The notes beneath the pieces are model-generated. The model was not told where the DNA came from, did not search any database, and was given only the letters and a program-made list of their open reading frames with translations. A stretch of 64,000 nt of DNA, taken from positions 10,176,095-10,240,094 of the forward strand of contig JAOWCC010000936.1 in the NCBI GenBank assembly GCA_030867875.1, read 5' to 3'. This document shows, in pieces, positions 33,594 to 44,095 of the stretch. Source of the stretch: Actinernus sp. WN-2022 (Eukaryota > Cnidaria > Anthozoa > Actiniaria > Actinernidae). The position numbers and the translations under genes are program-made. Within the stretch, counting starts at the first letter, position 1. Each line of letters starts with the position of its first letter.

Positions 33594-33825
33594 AAAGCAC
33601 CGAGAATAAGAAAGCACGACTACATATTATTTTCATCACCGCGTATCCCGAACTCGACCTCTCGGCTGACCCACAGATGACAGCAGGCAGGAACTGTGAA
33701 AATTGCGAGAATTTATATCTTTACTCACTTGGAGCCCTACTCAGCTAAGTACATGTGTATTAGTTTAGCTGCAATCAATATAATAGTTATTATTTTATCA
33801 TTTATATTTATACCTTTAGAAAAAT

Positions 33826-36800
33826 ATGAGTAAAATGGAAGACTCTAACTGCCCAAAATGTAAAAAGATTGTTAAAGACAATAGCAGAGGAATTCAGTGT
33901 GATGTCTGCCATCACTGGCTCCATCTCAAATGTACAGTCTTAACTATTAAGGAATACAACCACATTTCTAGAACTAATGACCTCTGGATTTGCATGCATT
34001 GCAGATCAGAAAATTTTGCTTTTCACAATTTGGATATGTATGAATTAGCTGAGCTCTCATTTAACTCAAACACTGTATGTCTCTGCTCCAGTCAGATAGC
34101 AAATTTTAAATTAGAATCTTTGCCTTGCCTTAACATTATGACCTCTATTAGTAGTATCCCTAATCTCTCAAATATAGATATAGATCAACATCTGCCAATG
34201 CACACTAATTTTAATTATTATACAACTCATGATTTTCATTCAAGTCAAGAAATTCAAACATCTCTTTCTGATAAGCCTTTTTCTGCACTACACTTTAATA
34301 TTAGAAGCCTAGCTGCCAACTACGACTCTTTTTCTGAAATGTTATCTGAACTTCACCATCCGTTTTCCATAATTGGCCTTTCCGAAACCAAAATAAAGCA
34401 AGATATAGACCCCTTCCTTAATACCAAACTGCCAGGTTATCAGTTTTTATCTCAATCTACCCTTTCTAATGCTGGGGGAGTTGGATTTTATGTCGACGAT
34501 ACAATTACATGTACTAAAAGAGATGATTTTTGTGGCTCAGAAAATGAGTATGAATCTCTGTGGGTTGAAATTGAAAATAATCATCAACATAATATTATTT
34601 GTGGTGTCATTTATAGACATCCAAATGCTAACTTAGATAAAACACTTGATTATCTATATAAGACTATTGAGAAGATTCATAAAGAAAATAAGTATTGCAT
34701 ATTGATGGGTGATTTCAATATTAATCTCCTCAACTTTGAGTCTCACCCAGATACTGACACTTTCATAAACACCTTGGGATCATATTCTTTTCATCCTCAA
34801 ATTCTGAAACCAACAAGAATCACAGAACACTCAGCTACTCTTATAGACAATATTTTCTTTAATTCCCTAGAGCACCATGTTATTAGTGGTAATATTTTAT
34901 GTGATATTACTGACCATCTCCCTAACTTCTTAATCATAAATAAACTTTCTACACTTCCAAGTAATTTTAAAATGTATAAGAGGGACTATTCTAATCTTAA
35001 TGAAGAAGTCCTTCTTACTGAAATGAGTAATACTAATTGGCTTGATATTTTACCATGTGAAGATTGCACTGATGTAAATGCTTTGTTCCAATCATTTTTT
35101 TCATACATTTCAGAGATTATTAACAGGCATGTTCCCCTCCGTAAAGTCACTAGAAAAGAAATCAAATGCATGTCTAAGCCATGGATAACCTGTGGAATTA
35201 AGACATCTATTAAAATTAAAGATAAGCTATTTAAGAAATATATTAGTACTAGGAATTCATACTATCAGACCAAATATAAATGCTATCGCAACAAGCTAAA
35301 CCACCTCCTTAGAATTAGTAAAAGAACATATTATGATAATTATTTCATGACAAACAGCAAGAATATGAAGAATACTTGGTCTGGCATTAAAGAACTTATT
35401 ACCCTTAAACCAAAATGTTTTATTCCACCATCTAAGATTTTACTAAATAACCATACTATAAAAGATCCTGTAGCCATAGCGTCTGCATTTAATAAATATT
35501 TTTCTAATATTGGAAAAAAGTTAGCAAACGAAATCCCTAACACTAATACAGTCCCTCAAGACTTTATGGGTCCCTCACAATCCAATAGTTTTTACCTGTA
35601 TCCAGTTACTGCTAAGGAAATTGAAGAAGAGATCTCTGAACTCAAATCATCAAAAGCAACAGGCCCAAATAGTATTCCTACTAGACTATTAAAACTTCTT
35701 AAGACCTGTTTATCAACTCCTTTAGAAATAATTTATAACCATTCTTTCTCTAGTGGCATTGTCCCAGATCAATTTAAAATAGCCAATGTTATTCCCATAT
35801 ATAAAAAGGACTCCATCATAGATCTAAATAATTACCGACCCATTTCTCTCCTTTCTATTTTCAACAAGATTATGGAAAAATTAATGTTCAAAAGACTATT
35901 TGCCTTTATTGATAAATATAATATTCTCTACGATAAGCAATTTGGTTTCCGCGAAAAACACTCCACTTCACATGCAACCTTACTTATAACTGATAAAATA
36001 CAAAGAGCAATAGAGGAGGGCTTGTACTCGTGTGGAATTTTTTTAGACTTCTCAAAAGCATTTGATACGGTAGATCATAATATATTAATTACCAAACTAA
36101 GCCACTATGGCATCGGCGGCATTATAAATGATTGGTTTGTTTCCTATTTGAAAAATAGACGTCAATTTGTGTCAATTGGAAATATGAGATCTGAGGATAC
36201 AGTTATTACACATGGTGTTCCACAAGGCTCAGTACTTGGGCCTCTTCTTTTTCTCCTGTATATAAATGACTTTAATAATTGCTGTAGTTTATTTGATTTT
36301 CATATATTTGCTGATGATACTAATTTATTCTATTCTAATAACAGCTTGTCTACTTTAGAATCTTCAATCAATGAAAACCTAGGAAAAGTGTATAACTGGC
36401 TCTCTGCAAATAAGCTTTCTTTAAATATTGGCAAGACTAACTTTATTATATTTCATCCCCCTCAAAAGATTTCACACTACACGATTAAGTTACATATTAA
36501 TAACAAGCAAATTAAACAAGAAAAATGTATTAAATATCTAGGTATTTTTATTGATTCAAATTTAAGTTGGAAATACCATATCTTATATATTTCCAAAAAA
36601 ATCAAACGATGTATAGGCATTCTTTCGAAGATTCGTTACTTTGTGAGCACTTTAATTTTAACCCAACTCTATTATACCTTAATTTTCCCATTTTTAACTT
36701 ACGTTCTAACTACTTGGGGTAATACATACCCCTCTTCTCTTAAGCCACTTGTCACGCTTCAGAAAAAAGCAGTTAGAATAATAACTTTCTCTGGGTATAA

Positions 36801-37137
36801 TGAACACTCGAGTCCCCTTTTCAAAAGCTTAGGCATGCTAAAATTTTCTGACCTGGTTTTCATTCACAATGCCTTATTTATGTATGATTTTTATACCAGC
36901 AGATTGCCATCTGCATTTAATTTTTTCTTTACAAGGGTAAGCAGAGTACATCAATATAATACCAGACTAGCTAGTAGAAAGTCCTTCTACCTTCCCAAAA
37001 TAAGAACAAATTATGGCAAGTTTAATATCCGCTACATAGGTGTCAAAGTTTGGAACTCAATCGATGAAAATCTGAAATCAAAAAGTCGGAGTTGCTTTAA
37101 AAGCCTCCTTACAGAATCCCTTTTAAAGCTTTATTAG
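33826..37137 (+). CDS. LINE-B ORF2: PHD finger, EEP endonuclease and reverse transcriptase, 1103 aa
   Basis: Residues 9-60 are a PHD-type zinc finger (CPKC at 9-12, CDVCHHWLH, CMHC). Residues about 155-375 are the apurinic-like endonuclease: FNIRS, SETK with Glu187, GGVGFYV, GDFN at 295-298, LIDNIF, and Asp363-His364. The RT spans about 560-880: NYRPISLLS, FGFREKHST, SKAFDT with Asp747, GVPQGSVLG from 797, and FADD at 828-831. After it come YLGIFIDSNLSW, a thumb-like region and a C-terminal VKVWNSIDENLK segment. No RNase H domain is seen, as in CR1/L2. All catalytic residues I can place are present and the frame is unbroken. The start at 33826 (MSKMEDSNCPKC) was chosen as the first Met before the zinc finger. 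Confidence 0.95.
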   Translation: MSKMEDSNCPKCKKIVKDNSRGIQCDVCHHWLHLKCTVLTIKEYNHISRTNDLWICMHCRSENFAFHNLDMYELAELSFNSNTVCLCSSQIANFKLESLPCLNIMTSISSIPNLSNIDIDQHLPMHTNFNYYTTHDFHSSQEIQTSLSDKPFSALHFNIRSLAANYDSFSEMLSELHHPFSIIGLSETKIKQDIDPFLNTKLPGYQFLSQSTLSNAGGVGFYVDDTITCTKRDDFCGSENEYESLWVEIENNHQHNIICGVIYRHPNANLDKTLDYLYKTIEKIHKENKYCILMGDFNINLLNFESHPDTDTFINTLGSYSFHPQILKPTRITEHSATLIDNIFFNSLEHHVISGNILCDITDHLPNFLIINKLSTLPSNFKMYKRDYSNLNEEVLLTEMSNTNWLDILPCEDCTDVNALFQSFFSYISEIINRHVPLRKVTRKEIKCMSKPWITCGIKTSIKIKDKLFKKYISTRNSYYQTKYKCYRNKLNHLLRISKRTYYDNYFMTNSKNMKNTWSGIKELITLKPKCFIPPSKILLNNHTIKDPVAIASAFNKYFSNIGKKLANEIPNTNTVPQDFMGPSQSNSFYLYPVTAKEIEEEISELKSSKATGPNSIPTRLLKLLKTCLSTPLEIIYNHSFSSGIVPDQFKIANVIPIYKKDSIIDLNNYRPISLLSIFNKIMEKLMFKRLFAFIDKYNILYDKQFGFREKHSTSHATLLITDKIQRAIEEGLYSCGIFLDFSKAFDTVDHNILITKLSHYGIGGIINDWFVSYLKNRRQFVSIGNMRSEDTVITHGVPQGSVLGPLLFLLYINDFNNCCSLFDFHIFADDTNLFYSNNSLSTLESSINENLGKVYNWLSANKLSLNIGKTNFIIFHPPQKISHYTIKLHINNKQIKQEKCIKYLGIFIDSNLSWKYHILYISKKIKRCIGILSKIRYFVSTLILTQLYYTLIFPFLTYVLTTWGNTYPSSLKPLVTLQKKAVRIITFSGYNEHSSPLFKSLGMLKFSDLVFIHNALFMYDFYTSRLPSAFNFFFTRVSRVHQYNTRLASRKSFYLPKIRTNYGKFNIRYIGVKVWNSIDENLKSKSRSCFKSLLTESLLKLY

Positions 37138-37415
37138 CGTCGATGAGTATTTGATGTACTAAGCTTATGTCCATACTTCATTCTAGCTTTGTGTATATCT
37201 TTTCCTATTTATTAATTATTGTTCTTATCATTATATATATTATTGTAAGCATGTAATATATAGCCCATCTTTATTTGTATGTATGTGTATAAATGTGTGT
37301 ATGTATGTATATGTATGTATGTGTATATATATATTTTTTCACCATCATATTAGCAGTTAGCATTTACTCTTGCCCTCTGACCAAATATCTACCTTCAAAT
37401 GTAACTTTGCAGTGA

Positions 37416-37457
37416 CGCTACTTAGCTCGATTAGCCCTTAGGTTATTCTAAGTAGCG
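37416..37457 (+). ncRNA. 3' UTR hairpin of LINE-B
   Basis: The 10-bp perfect stem is CGCTACTTAG (37416-37425) with CTAAGTAGCG (37448-37457), around a 22-nt loop starting CTCGATTAGC. It lies about 100 bp before the (TTG)n tail. L2-clade LINEs are known to have a 3' hairpin recognised by their RT; assigning that role here is inference. Confidence 0.75.
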
Positions 37458-37562
37458 CTTACTCTAACTTTTATTACTAGTTTCTCTTTTACCCACTTAT
37501 GTAATTTTTTGTAAGAGTATTAATAAAGTGTTGTTGTTGTTGTTGTTGTTGTTGTGTTGGTC

Positions 37563-38009
37563 CTCTACTCTTCCTAATCTTCATAAACGATATATATAAA
37601 GCCTCTGATAAACTAAATTGTTTCCTTTTTGCAGACGATTTTTCTTAAGGCAAATATTTCTCCTATTAATGTTCTTTATCTCGAATCAATTGCAAACTTA
37701 ATGTATGATGTTGTTAATAAGAAGGCTCCTATTAATTTATGTAAATTATTTTCTTATATAAGTGATACGCATTCATATAGTACTAGATCATCTGTGTGTC
37801 AGAACTTATACACTCAATATTCAAGACTAACCATTCAAAATAAATCATTCTCTAGAATAGGTGTAAGATTGTGGAATAAAATTCCAATTCCAATTAGAAA
37901 TCTACCAAAAAAAGCTTTCAAAAAAGAAATTAAAGAAAGACTACATGCAGTGCTACAAAATGAAGCTTTATATGTTGATGCTCCAACTCTACTTCAAAAT
38001 ATGCCATAA
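37563..38009 (+). pseudogene. LINE-A ORF2, part 3: RT FADD end and C-terminus
   Basis: It resumes directly after LINE-B with PLLFLIFINDIYKASD and FLFADD (catalytic Asp pair near 37632). The frame then breaks and jumps to LKANISPINVLYLESIANL and SFSRIGVRLWNKIPIPIRNL, which in LINE-B corresponds to residues beyond about 1015. About 180-190 residues (YLGI..SW and thumb) are therefore missing, an internal deletion. It ends with TAA at 38007-38009. Confidence 0.83.
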
Positions 38010-38327
38010 CAAATCTGATCAACACATAAATTTAAATTAATTTAATTAATTTAATTAATTTAATTAATTTAATTTTAGTCATTGATTGCTGTATTCCATT
38101 GTATTAGTAACTTGTAAAAAAAAAAATTCTGAAACATTTCAACTGTAAATACCGTTAAACTCGTTCCTCTAATTTGTATTATAATGTTTCTGTCAATAGT
38201 TATCTGAATGTTACTTATCTACGAAAAACATTTCTCATTTTCCTTACAATTACATGTACTGTTGTTATATATAATTTTTTTTATCTTGTCAACATTATAT
38301 ATTATATATTGCTATTTTGTTCCCACT

Positions 38328-38363
38328 TAACCCGCCTCGATTAGCTATGCTACTTGCGGGTTA
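38328..38363 (+). ncRNA. 3' UTR hairpin of LINE-A
   Basis: The 8-bp perfect stem is TAACCCGC (38328-38335) with GCGGGTTA (38356-38363), around a 20-nt loop starting CTCGATTAGC. That is the same 10-mer at the same loop position as in LINE-B, while the stem sequences differ. Both hairpins are followed by a TTTTTGTAA box and TTAATAAAGT before the tail. Confidence 0.72.
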
Positions 38364-38432
38364 GTGTATTTTTGTAAAATTTGTTGTTAAACTTAATAAA
38401 GTCTTACAAGTCAAGTCTTACAAGTCTTTCAG

Positions 38433-39275
38433 AGGTGAGTTTTGTCAGTTTCATTTTCTTCATAATGGTATATCGATAGTGTTTTTGCCCATTGGAGTTT
38501 TCTTTAACTAGACTTCCGTCGTGGGTTTGGCAATAACTGAGAGGTAGAAAGGGCCTCTTGTTTTCATTTCTTCTGGTCGTCTATTAAGATAGGTCTTAAA
38601 AAATGCGACAGGACTGCACTTTGTTTCTCTAGTAGCGAACATTTTCGGTGTGACGAGCCGTGGTTTTATTCGCAAGCCGCCTTCATTGTTGCCTTGTTTT
38701 GGTGAGACCTTCGGCAAATGAAATATATTCATCTCCGTTGTCATCTTTCTGGATGGTAAAACTATGATGTTCTTGTCTGCCTCTTAGGCCAAAATTTAGT
38801 GTAAGCAGCCACCACATGGTATTAATAAGCGAACGGGGATTTTCTCCACCCAGTTGTCCGCTTTCCTACATAATTTCTTATTATTATATTGTTAGTCGTT
38901 TGGATTTGATTGGGTGCTTTTCCATTCCTTGTTGACTCAGTTTGTGTGCTTTTCCCTTTAGGACTTTTCTCGAATTTTGGAGTTCGACATCTTTCAAGAT
39001 GGACTTTGCATAATTATTTCCTTTTAAATGCCGCTCTAATGTTGTCTGCATCACTTTTAGGGAGTCAGGTTCGTAATCATTGCCATTGGTGTAAAATTGC
39101 GACTCTTCCAAGTTTTGCTTTACTTCTCTTGTCAATGCCCACTTGCGAAAAACGCTCAACCAGTAATTTGTGCTCTTTCTGGTGTTTTCATTTTCGCAAG
39201 AAATCATTAATTCTTGAATTGCATTTGCGAAACAAACTGACTTGCCACTTGCGAAAACTTATCGTTGCTTTTTTG
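38433..39275 (-). pseudogene. Crypton/DUF3504-type tyrosine recombinase, 5' half
   Basis: The minus strand reads from about 39265: FANAIQELMISCENENTRKS, NYWLSVFRKWA, NDYEPDSLKVMQTTLERHL, RKVLKGKAHKL. Then in another frame come QLGGENPRSLINTMWWLLTL, NFGLRGRQEHH (family Arg-containing block) and EYISFAEGLTKTRQ; after a further shift, GGLRIKPRLVTPKMFATRE, VAFFKTYLNRRPEEMKT and GPFYLSVI; and TPMGKNTI near the LINE border. This is the usual order of the KIAA1958/Crypton-like recombinase domain. Several frameshifts and stops (for example after KPTTEV) show decay. The N-terminus is missing or not recognised. The rest of the gene continues at 29162-28735 beyond LINE-A. Confidence 0.8.
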
Positions 39276-41042
39276 CCCGTTTTTGAATGATGACAGCACA
39301 ACAAAGAAAAAAGTATTGTGTAAAAGTCGGTCACTTTACTGATTGGTTCGTGAGTGAATAATATCTCCTATGTACCTGTTAGGGGTCCTGTTCGTACCTG
39401 TCCATCTTTTACAATAACGTTTTTTTTCTCTTCATTGTCCTCAGAATCACTTTTAAAAGTAAACGTTTCAAGTTAGTAGGGATTTTCTAAAATTTGATTT
39501 TATCAGTTTCCGTGCAGACTTCTGAGTAAAATGACTTGATGTTTATTTGTAACATTCATGTGTAACATTCATGTGGAATTTACGACAACCAAATGAAAAC
39601 AGAGTTGTTAGTTAATGCACTTCATACAGATACAGAATGAGAACTAAACTTTGATGAAAAGGAGTTTCCTTCCTCTGGTATAAGTACAACACCGTTTCCT
39701 TGGTAGTATACTTACTTGCGATTCGTAACTTCTACTGTAAATACCTAATAGCATCTGTTGACATTCAGGTTAGTTTTATTAAATCATAATTAAAATGATA
39801 AATCTTCAGCCGATTTTATTCATTTAGCATCTTACATCTTAGTAATAAGTATTATTTGTCCTCGGAGAACTAAAAAAAAAACATTTCTAGCCATATCTAT
39901 AACAACATGCGCAGTGGCTAACGGAAATAACCTTGAGGCCGTATGTTTGCGAGTGTCGCAAAATTCTCGCAAGAAGCCAGATTGTGTCAAGGTGTATGTT
40001 GATTGAATGATACAGGAATCGCTCATTCTTGATTTACATATCCTTTACCATGCTACTGATGATACGGTACTATTTAAGGAGAACAGTGCTAGTGGAGAAC
40101 ATACTCTAACAACATATGCACTCTTTCCGTCTTATAATTAGAGGAAGCCCATCATGTTTAAAGTGAGTTTAAAAGTTTAAAAGCGCATTTTCATAAACAC
40201 GATTATTTCCACTGAAGTCAAGTTTTTAATATGTATTTGACAACAATAAATATCGAAGCCTGGTTGAAGAACACGACACATTTTGGGCATGGCTTTCCTA
40301 ATTTTTTTGGGACGCCTGCCAAACTTTTTCGTCACGATACCCCTTATTTTTGTCGTGTAAATGGCAATGTTCCAGGTACGCGTGCCCGAAATTCTAGGGG
40401 GGGTGGGGGAGTCTCGGATCTTGACCCGCCTGTTTTGAGTGCCGTGCTCACGTTAGTAGTGTCGTACCCATAATGCGTGTCGCCTGTAAACAACAACATA
40501 TACAGTCCGCTAGAAGTTTATGAACAATAAATGTGAACTAAGGATCTGGGAAAAAATGTCACCAAAGTCATAAGATTGTGACATTTTGTTGATCAAGGCT
40601 TCCGCAGTACCAAACAATCTTGGGATGGCATATAAACAGTGCCCTATAAACTTCGAAAAAGATTATCTAATTTGCCCTAGGTTCACCGAACAGATACACA
40701 TTTACCAGCGCAGCTAGTCTGAAATTCATTTAATAAGCGTTACGAGTGTTTGACAAGTAACACAATTTGATTTAATAAGAGCTTTTTGGGGGAAAACTGT
40801 CGTTGTGTGTCCTTGTTACTTGGCCTTTTCAGGATTTCTATAAAATGAGCTTTCACAAATTAATGTGCTTTCACATTTGAATAATCCCGGCCTGAAAAAC
40901 GAACATTATATTATTGGTTATAATAAACTATAACTTATGATACTGATACAACAGTAATTTATTACTTCTTTCAGGCAAGGGTATTTTAAATGAAAATGAG
41001 GATATTTATTTTGTTAACATGCAACATTATCGCTTGCAATCA
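39276..41042. other. Gene-free stretch
   Basis: No domain-bearing open frame and no clear repeat structure were found. A G-rich run GGGGGGGTGGGGG is at 40397-40410. The open frame at 40231-40473 has no family features. Confidence 0.45.
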
Positions 41043-41335
41043 CAGTACCGCCTGGAATTATTGAAGCATCTGGTCGCGCTTAAACCATTGGATGCGGTTT
41101 TACCGCACTATGGACGAGGTTTTACCGCGAAAACGACGAAAATAAAAGATTCTAAAGTGTTAGTTTCACTGAAGTGTGCTTCTCTTCCTGCCGTTTGAAA
41201 CGTGTATGTTTTATTAAACTTATACATAGTATTGTGTCATGACCGCGGCTTTTGACCGCGACTTTCATTGCGGTGAATAATTTGACCGCGGATTTTGACC
41301 GGGGCATTCATTGCGGTGAATAATGTGACCGCGGT

Positions 41336-42165
41336 AAAGCCTCGGGTAGAGAAGCACTCATAGGTGAAACTAAGACTTTAGAATCTTTTATTTTCGCTTC
41401 ATTCAGAACTCAAACGGCGGCTAGAGAAGCACTCATCGGTGAAACTAATACTTTAGAATCTTTTATTTTCGCTTCATTCAGAACTCTAACGGCGGGTTAG
41501 AATCTTTTATTTTTGCCTCATTTAGAACTCTAACGGCGGGTTAGAATCTTTTATTTTCGCTTCATTCAGAACTCAAACGGCGGGTACAGAAGCACTCATC
41601 GGTGAAACTAAGACTTTAGAATATTTTATTTTCGCTTCATTCAGAACTCTAACGGCGGGTAGAGAAGCACTCATCGGTGAAACTAAGACTTTAGAATCTT
41701 TTATTTTCGATTCATTCAGAACTCTTACGGGCTGGTAGAGAAGCACTCATCGGTGAAACTTAAAGACAGTTTATAATATTTAAATTTCGCTTCATTCAGA
41801 ACTCAAACGGCGGGTAGAGAAGCATATATGCACTCATCGGTGAAACTAACACTTTAGAATCTTTTATTTTCGCTTCATTCAGAACTCTTACGACGGGCGG
41901 GTAGAGAAGCACTCATCGGTGACACTAAGGCTTTAGAATATTTTATTTTCGCTTCATTCAGAACTCAAACGGCGGGTAGAGATCATCATATTTTATTTTC
42001 GCTTCATTCAAAACTCAAACGGCGGGTAGAGATCATCAGTGAAACTAACACTTTAGAATCTTTTATTTTCGCTTCATTCAGAACTCAACGGTTAATAGTT
42101 TCACCGATGAGTGCATCTCTACCCGCCGTTAGAGTTCTGAATGAAACGAAAATAAAAGATTCTAA
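41336..42165. repeat. ~75-bp minisatellite with inverted flanking copies
   Basis: The unit GGGTAGAGAAGCACTCATCG...GTGAAACTAA...TTTTATTTTCGCTTCATTCA...GAACTCAAACGGC recurs about ten times, some copies shortened to ~40 bp by loss of the middle. A reverse-oriented unit closes the array at about 42098-42165, and another lies before it at 41128-41200. The array can therefore fold back on both sides. Confidence 0.85.
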
Positions 42166-42258
42166 AATTAACAGCGGTGTTGAATAATGAATGAAAAGTC
42201 ATCGCGCCAAACTCGCACGTTTGTGATCATGACTGCTACATGAACATATTATCTTATC

Positions 42259-43270
42259 TTCACAGTAAAGTCAACAAGAGCCCATCTGGGCTTCCACTCG
42301 GGTCACATGAGATTGAAGATGAAATACACTTTCATTTGAAATCCTCATAGTAATAACCAAAGGGAAGAATTATTAGCTGAATTTCTTTAGGAGTAGCCGG
42401 TAGCGCGGTAACTTTCATTCTCTGCTCCCCTGGTATATATGTAATTTTATATTTTTGTCTTTCTCGTATGTAAATTAAGAAGTTGACCTTTTAATTTAAA
42501 CACTACTTATTCAAGTAACACACGTTTACAATTTAGTCTGCTGTTCTGTTATACTGCAGGTTCCGATTGTTTCAAATGTATGTTTATATTTGTAAAATGA
42601 CTCGCGAATAAGCAAAAACCGTGGACGAATATCCTGCTTGTTGAACGTTGGATCTGTATGAAGAACTAAACAGCCAAATAATAATAAATAGAAGCGAGAA
42701 GTCCAAGGACTATAGTAAAGCTGAAACAACGTGTATAGTTTTAAACGTCCTATATTTCGGCTAGCCAAACTAGCCTTCTTCAGGTACTAGATGTTGTAAG
42801 TAGAGAGTTCTAAAATAGGGGGTTACAATATATAGGATTTCACAATATATAGGATTTCACAATATGTAAATAGGAAGTGACGCAATGGAACGCAATGGAA
42901 CGGAACATGAACAGACTTCAACTCGTTTATTTCGAGGCTTTAAACTCAAATTGTACAGCACTGTGAAACATTAATTAACGTTTGTGTATAATCTGTCAAG
43001 ACTCGTGAACCGGTTTGTAACACGATCTCAAGATGAAAGCCAATCAAAATGTAACTTTGATCCGAATGCCTCAGTTTCCATGGCCACAACTCAATCAACC
43101 AATCAGGGACGAGGTACAGATTCTGTACCGGAAGAAACGAAAATCTCTACTCGAGCGGCCAGAGGCTCGTCGCTTCGCGACTGCGGCTTGATTTCAGCTG
43201 GTCTCGCTTCGCTCGCCCCGACGAATTCGAGCCTCTGGTATCCAGGGTAGCCACAAGGCAGCCCGAGTAA
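42259..43270. mobile_element. Nested element, AAGAGCCCATCTGGGCTT left end
   Basis: The left end AACAAGAGCCCATCTGGGCT...CACTCGGGTCACATGAGAT matches 54480-54560 closely for 85 bp, and the right end CCACAAGGCAGCCCGAGTAA matches the right end at 55911-55930. Two copies sharing both ends but not the middle define a family of elements. Inside, 42752-42782 reads TATTTCGGCTAGCCAAACTA, and the minus-strand open frame 42526-42768 is not recognised. Confidence 0.6.
42908..43255 (-). repeat. Dispersed 350-bp repeat, copy 1 (inverted)
   Basis: It is the reverse complement of 48836-49187 with about 90-95 percent identity by eye. Landmarks are CTGGATACCAGAGGCTCG, GCGAGCGAAGCGAGACCAGC, CGAGTAGAGATTTTCGTT and AACGTTAATGTTTCACAGTG. 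The small palindromes GAGCGAAGCGAG and GTCGCGAAGCGAC are internal. Confidence 0.88.
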
Positions 43271-43671
43271 TGATTTCGGTATCTCAGCGGCCGTGGCCGT
43301 GAACGCGGCCGTGACCTCATCCAACTAATTACCGCAGTTGACCGCGGTTTTACCGAGGTATTACCGCGGTAAAACTGCATGCGGTCAAACCTCGGTATTA
43401 CCGCGGTCATTGGACGCGGTAAAACCGCGGTAAATGCTTCAATAATTCCAGGCGGTACTGTATTTTCAAACCAATTAGGGCTAAAACACATTCAACCTTC
43501 TCTCAGATTCATTCCCGATGTTCAATAGTTAAATAAACAAAAACGGTAAAATGCTGAGAGCTTTTCTTCAACTGTTTTTAAAATTGTTACCAAACTACCT
43601 TACCTTGTGTGGAGGGATGAAGGAAATATATCAGCTTGAGCAGCACTAGCATAAAATATGATAGTTCCATA

Positions 43672-44095
43672 GTAGTAAAAGTTTATACCCAAAAAATGAT
43701 TTGAGCTCTTCTCATTCCAGGTGATCCAATTGTTACAGGAAATCGGAGACCGCGTGCTGTATGCAACCAGTTTCAATGTCTAGTAGAGTAGTAAAAGCTA
43801 GTTTATACACAAAAAATGATTTGAGCTCTTCTAGTTCTTCTCATTCCAGCTGATCCAATTAACCAGTTTCAATGTCTAGAGTAGTAAATGTTTATACCAA
43901 GACAACTTGATTTAAGCTCTTCTCATTCCAGCTGATCCAATTGTTCCAGGAAATCGGAGACCGCGTGCTCGATGTAACCAGTTTCAATGTCTAGAGTAGT
44001 AAAAGTTTATATCCCAAAAAATATTTGAGCTCTAATTGTTCCAGGAAATCGGAGACCGTGTGCTCGATGCAACCAGTTTCAAAGTCTAGAGTGTC
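43672..44095. repeat. Irregular ~110-bp tandem repeat, four units
   Basis: Each unit holds GTAGTAAAAGTTTATA, TGATTTGAGCTCTTCTCATT, CAGCTGATCCAATTGTT, GGAAATCGGAGACCGCGTGC and CAACCAGTTTCAATGTCTAG. Units start near 43672, 43790, 43877 and 43992, with internal deletions in units 2 and 4. Confidence 0.85.

Larger units (their letters stand above)
32702..37556 (+). mobile_element. LINE-B, full-length L2/CR1-like retrotransposon
   Basis: It is flanked by TTGGTC at 32696-32701 and 37557-37562. The insertion lies inside the RT gene of LINE-A: GVPQGSVL before and LGPLLFLIFINDIYK after are adjacent codons of one protein. The element is 4,855 bp: a 124-bp 5' leader, ORF1, a 232-bp spacer, ORF2, a 3' UTR with a perfect hairpin, TTAATAAAGT and a (TTG)n tail of 8 or so units. 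Both ORFs are uninterrupted, so it is by far the youngest LINE here. Endonuclease-based target-primed insertion is family knowledge. Confidence 0.93.
29169..38426 (+). mobile_element. LINE-A, L2/CR1-like non-LTR retrotransposon, interrupted
   Basis: Bounded by the target duplication TTTCAG (29163-29168 and 38427-38432). Removing everything between restores a continuous reading frame of the host recombinase across the junction (SPLK then PTKD), which fixes both ends. Order: 15-bp repeat array, ORF1, spacer, ORF2 with EEP and RT, 3' UTR with (TTAAT)n and a hairpin, AATAAA, and a tail of two AAGTCTTACAAGTC units. Its own length without nested inserts is about 4.25 kb. It carries several frameshifts, at least one internal stop, and a deletion of roughly 0.5 kb in ORF2 after the FADD motif. 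It hosts a MITE (32319-32458) and LINE-B (32702-37556). Confidence 0.9.
41043..43460. mobile_element. 2.4 kb TIR element, CAGTACCGCC ends
   Basis: CAGTACCGCCTGGAATTATT at 41043 is repeated in reverse at the right end (to 43460); the match runs 27 bp. Sub-terminal GACCGCGGTTTTACCGCGG-type motifs lie inside both ends. It is flanked by CA on the left and TA on the right, so a TA duplication may have mutated. There is no transposase; the interior is a minisatellite plus a second nested element. The CAG...CTG ends and size fit a non-autonomous Tc1/mariner-like or similar element. Confidence 0.78.
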
